DNA of 64,000 bases, taken from NCBI RefSeq assembly GCF_030930995.1, contig NZ_CP133216.1, forward strand, positions 62,001 through 126,000. The letters are read 5' to 3'. The notes under the pieces are model-generated. The model did not search any database. It had not been told where the DNA came from and saw nothing but the letters and a program-made list of their open reading frames with translations. Positions 27,793-34,484 of the stretch are shown here, piece after piece. The position numbers were made by a program, and so were the translations under genes. How positions within the stretch are numbered: the stretch's first letter is position 1; each line of letters starts with the position of its first letter. This stretch comes from Thiothrix subterranea (GTDB taxonomy: Bacteria > Pseudomonadota > Gammaproteobacteria > Thiotrichales > Thiotrichaceae).

Positions 27793-28572
27793 TTAGTTTG
27801 CCCTCAGCAGAATTTCATTAAGGACAGCCTTCACTTCCCGTGCTGCCTCACTGGCTGCACCAGAGCGTATTTTCCAGACGGGAATACCCAGATTGGTGGC
27901 ATTGTCCAGTGGAGCGCGACTAGCAATGCCGTGCTTGAAAATCAGGTCGGGAATTTCAGCTTGTAGTTGTTTCAATGCTTTCAGATGCGTCATGGAACGG
28001 CTGTTCATGTTGTTGATAATGATGCCCAGTATTTCAATGGAAGGGTTCAAGGTGTTTTTCACGGAAATGATGGTATTTAACAAGCCCTCTACACCATCTA
28101 CCGCAAACCCGGATAACTGTACCGGGCAAGCGACGTGTGTGGACATTGCCAATGCCGCCACTAACTTGCGCCCCAAGGAAGGCGGGCAATCCAATAACAC
28201 ATAGTCATAGTTGGGAAACAGCGGGAACACGTTCCGTCTGGGGTTGATTGCCTGATCCAATGGGATGGCTTCCATTTCAAACAGGTCAGGGTCATTTTTG
28301 GGTGTATGGATCAAGTCCATTCCGTAAGGGCAGTGCATCACCTTGATGTTTTTTAGTTTGGGGGCAAACAGTTCACTGGTTTTTGTGCCGTAGTATTCGG
28401 CTTCATCCTCTCCTTCCCGTCGGGCTAGCCGGGAAGAGGTATTACCTTGCCCGTCCATATCAATTACCAGAACACGATGCCCACGTTCCATAAGGTAAAA
28501 AGCCATCTGGATACAGAGTGTACTTTTGCCGACACCGCCCTTCTGGTTGGCGAAACTGATTATCTTGGTCAT
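27793..28572 (-). CDS. parA: ParA partition ATPase (replicon 1)
   Basis: 259 aa. Deviant Walker A QKGGVGKSTLCIQMAFYLME at the N-terminus, with DMDGQGNTSSRL and YVLLDCPPSLGRKL (switch/Walker B regions). It is a small ParA without an N-terminal HTH (type Ib-like or IncC-short-like). It drives plasmid positioning together with ParB. A perfect 14-bp palindrome lies 34 nt upstream of its start and may be both centromere and operator. Confidence 0.94.
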   Translation of the reverse strand: MTKIISFANQKGGVGKSTLCIQMAFYLMERGHRVLVIDMDGQGNTSSRLARREGEDEAEYYGTKTSELFAPKLKNIKVMHCPYGMDLIHTPKNDPDLFEMEAIPLDQAINPRRNVFPLFPNYDYVLLDCPPSLGRKLVAALAMSTHVACPVQLSGFAVDGVEGLLNTIISVKNTLNPSIEILGIIINNMNSRSMTHLKALKQLQAEIPDLIFKHGIASRAPLDNATNLGIPVWKIRSGAASEAAREVKAVLNEILLRAN

Positions 28573-28605
28573 GCTAATCCTTCATACCCACCGTTTGTAA
28601 CTCAC

Positions 28606-28619
28606 TTTCACATGTGAAA
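28606..28619. promoter_or_regulatory. parS-like palindrome TTTCACATGTGAAA, upstream of replicon 1 parA
   Basis: Perfect 14-bp palindrome just upstream of parA. It resembles chromosomal parS (TGTTTCACGTGAAACA) with an extra AT at the centre. The same core is found in a 22-bp perfect palindrome at 34385-34406. Confidence 0.6.
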
Positions 28620-28726
28620 ATGTACCGTCATCGGTGCAATATGGGCATTGATACAAGAGTTTTGCCTGATACACAAGGTTTTTCTGCTAAAAATTACGGG
28701 TGTTCAAAAGGATGGTTTGATTGAGC

Positions 28727-29095
28727 GGTGTCTTTCCCTATAGTTTTCCTGGGTAGCGTTAGTTTCCGATAGCCGGTATGTATCCGATGATTAGAGGAAA
28801 ACAACAACAGCACATTAAACAATGTTGTAATTGTTTAATACATGTTTAAATATGTTTAGGTGTCAATTTCACTACTATTATCAAGTAATTACAGAGATAA
28901 AAGACACCGTTTGTGTGCTGTAAAGACACCATCTGTGTGATGGGAAGACACCGTTTGTGTGCTGTAAAGACACCATCTGTGTGATGGGAAGACACCGTTT
29001 GTGTGCTGAAGACACCGTTTGTGTGATAGACAAGGTTTTGCAGGGGCAACAGGCATCATGAAATGACACCTTGGTATGTCGCATCGGTGTCTTTT
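28727..29095. other. Origin region of replicon 1 (iteron ori)
   Basis: The 28573-29152 gap holds the origin. A single inverted half-iteron GGTGTCTTT is at 28727-28735. An AT-rich stretch lies at about 28795-28900 with an inverted repeat TTAAACAAT/ATTGTTTAA (28815-28838), followed by six tandem iterons (28901-29030). Facing half-iterons GACACC (29065-29070) and GGTGTC (29086-29091) lie in front of rep, the usual arrangement of an operator for Rep autorepression. No DnaA box was noticed here. Confidence 0.8.
28901..29030 (+). repeat. Six tandem 22-bp iterons (replicon 1)
   Basis: Copies start at 28901, 28923, 28945, 28967, 28989 and 29009. Two variants mostly alternate: AAGACACCGTTTGTGTGCTG and AAGACACCATCTGTGTGATG. 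The spacing is 22 bp, except 20 bp before the last copy. These are binding sites for the Rep protein encoded at 29153. Two more copies lie downstream of rep. Confidence 0.92.
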
Positions 29096-29152
29096 GCGGG
29101 TATTTGTTCTATACTCCTGTTTTTTCTTACCATTGTTAATGAAGTCCTAAGT

Positions 29153-30427
29153 ATGCCACCTACCCAACTTGCCAAGGACGTTAAGAAGCACGTTGCAGCT
29201 ATCCGTATTTCCAATGACATTGGCCTGATGGCAAGAAAGATGTGGAATATCCTGTTGTTGAATGCTTACGATGCTTTGCTTACCCGTCAGCAGCATGTCA
29301 TCAACCTGAGCGTATTGTCCGAGGCTATGGGGTCTAACAGCCGGAATTATGTCCGTTTACGTGAGTCCCTGGAGAAGCTGGCGACGACTGCCGTTACTTG
29401 GGATGTGGGGGGGGCTGCCAGTTCCGCAGGTCAGTGGAACAAGAATTTCTCCGTCTCATCCCTGTTGGCTTGGGGAAAAGTTGATGATGGTGTGCTGTAT
29501 TATGGCTTTTCCCCTATTCTCGCCGAGCTGTTGTATAACCCGGAAATCTATCAGCGCATCAATATTGCCCAGCAGCGCCTGTTTAAGACATCCTACGGGT
29601 TGGCCTTGTGGGAGAACTGTATGCGTTATTGTAATACTGGCTCCACAGGTATGCTGGCGGTTGAGGATTGGCGCAAATTATTGGGGGCTACAGCCAAAAC
29701 TTATGATGAATACCGGCGTTTCTCACAGAAGGTGTTGATGCCTGCTATTCGGGAGGTTAATGCCGTATCCAATATTGAACTGCAACTGAAAATAAAACGT
29801 ACTGACCGCAGGGTCACGCAATTGGGGTTTCTGGTGACACGCAAGGAAGCTTCTCCCGTCCCTACCCCGGAAGCGCCGGGGGCTATTGCGGATAGTGGGG
29901 AGTTCCGCCAGTTGGTTCAGCATGGGATCACCGATGTTCAGGCGAAGTTCTGGATTCAGGAGCATGGCTATGATTATGTGCGTGAAAAGCTGGCATTACT
30001 GGAAGAAAAGCTGCTGAACAGGAGCATCACCAGTAGTGTGTCAGGTTTTCTTGCTGCTGCTATCCGTAACGATTTTAAGAGTGAAAAGTTGATCCAGAAA
30101 GTCAGTGAGGATGCCGCACGCAAGAAACAACAGGTGGAAGAAAAAGAAAGGAAGATCAAGAAGCTGCGTGAAGAATTGGCACGTAATTTTGCACAGCAAG
30201 CGAAAAAAGATTTCTTGTTGGGGCTTTCGGAGCAGGCGCACCAGCAATTGTTGCAAGAAATTATGGCTGAAAAGCAGGATGACTTGTTCATCCGGGAAGA
30301 GCTGTTGCGTCTTGGGTTGGATAGCCCATTTGTTGGTCTTGAAGTAATCAGGCGCATCCCTGATTACAAGCGCCGTTGTGACAAGTTCGTCAAAAATGCT
30401 TTAAAAGAGCAAGGACTGGTGGATTGA
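29153..30427 (+). CDS. Rep_3-like replication initiator (replicon 1)
   Basis: 424 aa from ATG at 29153; a longer frame from 29063 would run through the operator region and is rejected. It has two winged-helix domains as in RepE/RepB-type initiators: about 1-130 with MARKMWNILLLNAYDALLTR, and about 150-250 with LFKTSYGLALWENCMRYCNT and KTYDEYRRFSQKVLMPAIRE. A long Lys/Glu-rich coiled coil (about 335-400, KKQQVEEKERKIKKLREELA) makes it longer than most family members. It should bind the adjacent iterons and melt the AT-rich region. Confidence 0.9.
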   Translation: MPPTQLAKDVKKHVAAIRISNDIGLMARKMWNILLLNAYDALLTRQQHVINLSVLSEAMGSNSRNYVRLRESLEKLATTAVTWDVGGAASSAGQWNKNFSVSSLLAWGKVDDGVLYYGFSPILAELLYNPEIYQRINIAQQRLFKTSYGLALWENCMRYCNTGSTGMLAVEDWRKLLGATAKTYDEYRRFSQKVLMPAIREVNAVSNIELQLKIKRTDRRVTQLGFLVTRKEASPVPTPEAPGAIADSGEFRQLVQHGITDVQAKFWIQEHGYDYVREKLALLEEKLLNRSITSSVSGFLAAAIRNDFKSEKLIQKVSEDAARKKQQVEEKERKIKKLREELARNFAQQAKKDFLLGLSEQAHQQLLQEIMAEKQDDLFIREELLRLGLDSPFVGLEVIRRIPDYKRRCDKFVKNALKEQGLVD

Positions 30428-30458
30428 CTCCCTGTTTTGTTTAGGCGGGTATTTGGAA

Positions 30459-30573
30459 AAGACACCGTTTGTGTGCTGACGGGCTGCTAACAAGTTCATG
30501 GGGGTAGACATGACAGCAATGTTTGAGGTGTGGGTTTGTTTTGCCGGGGAAAAGACACCGTTTGTGTGCTGTA
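30459..30573 (+). repeat. Two further replicon 1 iterons downstream of rep
   Basis: Exact copies of AAGACACCGTTTGTGTGCTG at 30459-30478 and 30552-30571, 93 bp apart, in the same orientation as the main array. They may act as incompatibility or copy-control (handcuffing) sites. The 30428-30648 gap shows nothing else clear. Confidence 0.85.
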
Positions 30574-30648
30574 CGCTGGCATGGAAAAGAAAAAGGGGTT
30601 CTTCCGCTGGGCTGTTCTAGGTTCGTTGCCCTTTCATCTTTAAGCCGA

Positions 30649-32355
30649 CTATTTTGACGGGTGTGTTTCTACGTGCACTGCTTCCACCCTTTCCCCATCG
30701 GTCAGTACCAGCCATGCACTGAGTTTCATTAGTGCGTTAATCCCTGTCAGTTTTAGGTAGCCGGATACCTGTGTGATACCCTCTTGCCGTTTGGCTTCCC
30801 AGCCCTTTTCCCCATCACTTTTTTTGCTGTATTTCAGTTCGATCAGGTGTTGGTGGCCGACCTTATACGGGCTACGCTCCAGCAGCAGGATGTCGGGGTA
30901 CTTGCGGTTTATTTCCGGTTCGCTTTGGATGAAGTAAACGGAAGACTGGTACAGCAGTGTGAGCAGCAGCACCTTGATGTGTTTCTCATCCATGCCGATA
31001 GCATCGCGGTTGGAAAGCAGTTGTAATGCACGAGCCATTTCTGCCACCAGCGGCTGGATGTCGTTATGCAAGGCCAGTGCGGCAACCGCCTCTTCCAGCG
31101 CCCGGTTAGGGATGCTGATTTGGTTGCGCCGCTCCAGTTCTACCTTGAAATATTGGAAGTACAGTTCCTGCATCACATGGTTGGGGATGGCGAACACTTC
31201 GCCGGAGAGGTTTTCCCCTCGCAAGGAGGTAAAGCCCATGTAAGCCAGCAGGCTGATGAAGTCGTCGCGGTCAAAGCCTTTGTCGAAGTCAAATTTGCGC
31301 TGTTGTTGGGCAACCACTTCCCCAGTATTGATCAGCTCGTCCAATACCGCGTAGTTTTCATCGGGGTTTCCGATCTTAAACAAGCCCATCAACTTGCCGT
31401 AATCCGAGGCGATGTTGTCATCCAGCATCCGTTTGGGGTAAGCGCATTCCTCACGGTCAAAATTATCAATAAAGTACAACACCATGTTAGCGTTATAGAC
31501 TGTTTCCTGTGCCTTCGCATGGAAGCGATAACCGTTGTACCAGCGCGTCACGTCCGCCATCAATTTGTCCGTGTCCAGTTGGCAGGTTTCCGTCAGCGGC
31601 TGGAGCAGGCCAGCCACCTCCGCCTTGGTGAATCCCATGACTGTGTTGAAGCCTTTATCAAAGGACAGGTTCTTACCAATGTTGAAGCCGCTGGTCAGGC
31701 TGTCAAGCATCAGGGGAGTAACTCCAGTGATAAACAGACGGTCTACTATTCCCCGCTGGGTGGCAGTCTTGATGGTTTCGTAGAAGCTGCGTACAAAGCC
31801 GCCCTTCCCAACGATGCTGTGGAATAATTTAAGGTCTTGCGACAAAATGGTGTTGGCAAAGTGGTCGTATTCGTCAATCAGCAACAGGATTTTCTGTCCG
31901 GCTGTGACCCTAAAGAAATATTTCATCTTGGATTGGGGGGATGGTTCCCGTTCGACACCTGCCAACGTGCTTTCTGGGTAACCGTAGCGGCTGAGAAATT
32001 TTTGCAGGGCATTGGCTATTTCCCGATTGAAATCTTCATAGAGCTGCTCGAACCCCTGTTCGGTGGCAATCCCACTAAATTCCATGAATAGCACTGGGTA
32101 GCTGCTTTTGAGTGGGGTGGGGTGTTTGCCGATATAAAGTGTTGAAAATAGCGCGTCAAAATCCGCTTGGTAGCCGATGTCGTAATAATGTTCCAATACT
32201 GACAGGAACAGGCTCTTTCCGAAGCGGCGTGGGCGCAGCAGGATGTGGTAGCTGCCAGCCGCTTCCAGCTTGGCGATGTAATCCGTCTTGTCGATGTAGG
32301 TGTAACCTTGGGTCATCACCTTTTTGAAGTTACTCTCGCCGTAGGGGATTTTCAT
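30649..32355 (-). CDS. AAA-ATPase-like / PD-(D/E)XK nuclease-like protein
   Basis: 568 aa. An N-terminal AAA-ATPase-like domain (MKIPYGESNFKKVMTQGYTY, P-loop LLRPRRFGKSLFLSVLEHYY, Walker B ILLLIDEYDHFAN) is followed by a helical middle and a C-terminal PD-(D/E)XK-like fold with the acidic/ELK core (PDILLLERSPYKVGHQHLIE, then LKYSKK). This architecture (PF09820 plus PF08011 type) is abundant in bacteria, has no settled function and is suspected to act in defence or genome maintenance. It is transcribed alone. An 80-100 nt leader-like segment in front resembles one at 34230-34330. Confidence 0.87.
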   Translation of the reverse strand: MKIPYGESNFKKVMTQGYTYIDKTDYIAKLEAAGSYHILLRPRRFGKSLFLSVLEHYYDIGYQADFDALFSTLYIGKHPTPLKSSYPVLFMEFSGIATEQGFEQLYEDFNREIANALQKFLSRYGYPESTLAGVEREPSPQSKMKYFFRVTAGQKILLLIDEYDHFANTILSQDLKLFHSIVGKGGFVRSFYETIKTATQRGIVDRLFITGVTPLMLDSLTSGFNIGKNLSFDKGFNTVMGFTKAEVAGLLQPLTETCQLDTDKLMADVTRWYNGYRFHAKAQETVYNANMVLYFIDNFDREECAYPKRMLDDNIASDYGKLMGLFKIGNPDENYAVLDELINTGEVVAQQQRKFDFDKGFDRDDFISLLAYMGFTSLRGENLSGEVFAIPNHVMQELYFQYFKVELERRNQISIPNRALEEAVAALALHNDIQPLVAEMARALQLLSNRDAIGMDEKHIKVLLLTLLYQSSVYFIQSEPEINRKYPDILLLERSPYKVGHQHLIELKYSKKSDGEKGWEAKRQEGITQVSGYLKLTGINALMKLSAWLVLTDGERVEAVHVETHPSK

Positions 32356-32358
32356 CTG

Positions 32359-32460
32359 CTGTTCCTGTGAAATGCCAACTGCCTAATCATAGCATAGCGG
32401 TCAATCTTGGGGCTTACCCTGCGGGGCGGGTTGCTACGGTGTTTCTGCTACCATCCGTGC
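32359..32460. repeat. Diverged direct repeat, copy 1
   Basis: CTGTTCCTGTGAAATGCCAA and the following about 80 nt (AATCATAGCATAG, TTGGGGCTTACCCTGCGGGG, TTGCTACGGTGTTTC) align with about 34230-34330. Copy 2 lies beyond the J-domain and 33692 genes, so the two copies bracket that pair. Confidence 0.5.
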
Positions 32461-33566
32461 AGGTCAAAAAACGGGTCAGGCTGTGGGATACGGTACTGGT
32501 TGATCCATTGCTTGAGTAATTTCACGTTTTGGAACAGGTGCAGGTCATGGCGGATACGTTGTATTTCCATCTCCAGCGTACCGATGTCTTCATGCAGTAG
32601 CCCAAACAGGTGTTCAGGTGTCAGGGGGGCATGGGGGGATAGCCCCGCCATGCCCCTAAGCTGTACTTCCAGCATCATGGTTTCATCTTCGAGTTCCTGC
32701 AATTGGCTTTGCAGTACCTTGTTATAATGCTTTAGGCGGTCTTCTGCGATGTTGTTGATGTTTATCTGGTTGATTTGTTCTACCGCCATTTGCAGTTCCA
32801 GCAATTGCAGTAAATCCTTGTTGCCGTAGGCTACCGTCACCTTCTGCATCAGTTCAGTTTTGCGCTCACGTTCCTGAATGTCTTGCTCCCTGTCAGGGTG
32901 CAAAGCACTTACCAATTGCCGGTAGACAGCTTGAATGGATTTGCTGGCATGGGCTTCCTCTTCTTGTTCCCGCACTGCTGCTGCCAGTTGTTTGGTGGTT
33001 TTTTTGCGTTTGGGACGGGCTGCTTCTGCTTGTTCCTGTTGCTCCTGTACTTTCTCGGCTAATCGTTCGGCGGTGGCTTGTGGGTTGGATAAGTCGAATT
33101 CACCATCATCGAGTGCTATGCCGAATTCCTGCTCCAGCATGGATTTTATCATCTCCTGCATCATCTGGTTTTCTTCTTCTGTTTCGGCATCAAAGTTACC
33201 GCCACTGTAGCGGTTATAGAGCAGTTTCAGGTCTTCATGCCCGTGGGCTATGGCTGCTTGGCAGAGGGTACAAATCAGATGACTGATTTTCTCCTGTTGG
33301 TTGCGGGTAAATTTGTGTGTCAGGAATGCCTTGTCCAGTACTGCCGCCATTTCTGCCTGTTGCCCGGCAAATTCTTTTTGTAGGGGATACAGTTCCCCGG
33401 CAATTTCTTGACGGTATTGCGGCAGTACCGTTTGCCATGCGACCAAGCGCTTTTTCTGCGTGCCGATTTTCTTGAGCAAGGCATTGAACTTTTTTTGTGT
33501 CGGGGACAGGCGAATTTGCGGGGTTTTGCCTGCAATGCGGATAATGCGGGTATTCTGGGATGTCAT
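32448..33566 (-). CDS. J-domain (DnaJ-like) coiled-coil protein
   Basis: 372 aa. The J-domain is C-terminal of centre. The HPD tripeptide is at about residues 223-225 (VYRQLVSALHPDREQDIQER), and KTELMQKVTVAYGNKDLLQL matches helix III-IV of J-domains. Long charged coiled-coil segments flank it (about 160-215 and 260-340). The N-terminus is basic (RLSPTQKKFNALLKKIGTQK). It should recruit and stimulate a DnaK-type chaperone; on plasmids such partners can act on Rep proteins, but that is inference. Confidence 0.8.
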   Translation of the reverse strand: MTSQNTRIIRIAGKTPQIRLSPTQKKFNALLKKIGTQKKRLVAWQTVLPQYRQEIAGELYPLQKEFAGQQAEMAAVLDKAFLTHKFTRNQQEKISHLICTLCQAAIAHGHEDLKLLYNRYSGGNFDAETEEENQMMQEMIKSMLEQEFGIALDDGEFDLSNPQATAERLAEKVQEQQEQAEAARPKRKKTTKQLAAAVREQEEEAHASKSIQAVYRQLVSALHPDREQDIQERERKTELMQKVTVAYGNKDLLQLLELQMAVEQINQININNIAEDRLKHYNKVLQSQLQELEDETMMLEVQLRGMAGLSPHAPLTPEHLFGLLHEDIGTLEMEIQRIRHDLHLFQNVKLLKQWINQYRIPQPDPFFDLHGW

Positions 33567-33691
33567 GGCTGTTGGGGGCTGTTACGTGTTAAAGGCCGAA
33601 ATTGTAGCAGGTTATCCGCTGGGTTTTTACAGGGGAATGGCTTGGCTTAAAGGTTTTAGGTCAAGCGAAACAACTGACAGGTACGCAAAAG

Positions 33692-34111
33692 TCATATGGG
33701 GCGTTTAAGTTTACCCGACAGGAATGCTACGGCCAGTTCTGCATCATCCATTGCCATGATTTTGTCAATGGTTGCATGGCTAATGCTTTTTGCAATACCG
33801 AGGATCGTTTCATTGGCTGTTTTCAGTTTGGCTAATTGCTGGATCAGGCGCTCAACTTCTGCCAGGTCGGTGGCACACAGGCCAGTTTTTTTCCATCGGT
33901 TAAATTGTTCCTGAAACGCCCCGTGGTTTTGTAATTGTTCACTATACAGGGCGATAACCCGCCCCAAGATGCTGTCATCCAACACATGGGGCTTGTCTTT
34001 AACGGCTTGCATGTTCTGCAACTGTTCCAAGGAGGATTCCAGCATCCCATCAATCATGTCGGTGAATACGGGTAACATGCTGATGGGTTGCCACTGCGGT
34101 TGTCCATTCAT
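33692..34111 (-). CDS. Hypothetical helical protein
   Basis: 139 aa from ATG at 34111, chosen because GGAGG lies 7 nt upstream (ATTGGAGGCATCCGA); 45 nt more is possible. No family recognised. It is entirely helical and rich in Leu, Gln and Glu, with no signal peptide, membrane helix or Cys. It precedes the J-domain protein gene in the same direction with a 125-nt gap, so the two may be functionally linked. Confidence 0.6.
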   Translation of the reverse strand: MNGQPQWQPISMLPVFTDMIDGMLESSLEQLQNMQAVKDKPHVLDDSILGRVIALYSEQLQNHGAFQEQFNRWKKTGLCATDLAEVERLIQQLAKLKTANETILGIAKSISHATIDKIMAMDDAELAVAFLSGKLKRPI

Positions 34112-34484
34112 TCGGATGCCTCCAATGTCCTGTTGGCTCCCATCTGTGCATTCCATCTGTCTATAGTTTCTGACATGAGCAAGTCATCCATTAAAGTTCA
34201 TTGGTGGCAGTTTGGTTGACGGTATCAGGCTGTTCTTGTGAAGTGCCAACTGTCTCAATCATAGCATGGCAATCAAGTTTTGGGGCTTCCCCTGTGGGAC
34301 GGGCTGCTCCGGGTTTCGCTACGCTGCATCCCCGCACGCGGGGACAAGCCCTGCACATCCCTAAGCCGGATACCGCTGCCTGCGAAACTTTCACATGTGA
34401 AAGTTTTCCTGTCCTTGTCTGCACTGGTTGATAACAACTGTCCCTTCGGCATCCTGATTTCGGGGAGTCATTTCGGGACAGTTC
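34112..34484. other. Intergenic region with repeat copy 2, a long palindrome and an inverted repeat
   Basis: No supportable gene. It contains the diverged repeat copy 2 (about 34230-34330), the 22-bp palindrome (34385-34406) and the 14-mer GTTGATAACAACTG (34427-34440), shared exactly with 40249-40262. An inverted repeat AACTGTCCC (34436-34444) / GGGACAGTT (34475-34483) lies immediately after the stop of the type III Res gene and may act as its terminator, although no U-run follows. Confidence 0.6.
34385..34406. promoter_or_regulatory. 22-bp perfect palindrome with replicon 1 parS-like core
   Basis: AAACTTTCACATGTGAAAGT plus TT, perfectly palindromic over 22 bp. It has the same TTTCACATGTGAAA core as 28606-28619. 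Candidate second ParB binding site of replicon 1. Confidence 0.6.

Noticed and set aside
28901-29030. CRISPR array
   Set aside because: Repeat units are contiguous 22-mers without unique spacers, and they sit next to a rep gene; iterons explain them fully. The same holds for 48905-49005.
28846-29084. Minus-strand frames with repeated peptides (NGVFSTQTVSS, CLPITQMVSL) over the origin
   Set aside because: They are translations of the 22-bp iterons; there is no ribosome site or protein family.
29063-29152. N-terminal extension of the replicon 1 Rep from 29063
   Set aside because: It would encode the operator half-iterons; the ATG at 29153 starts the conserved domain.
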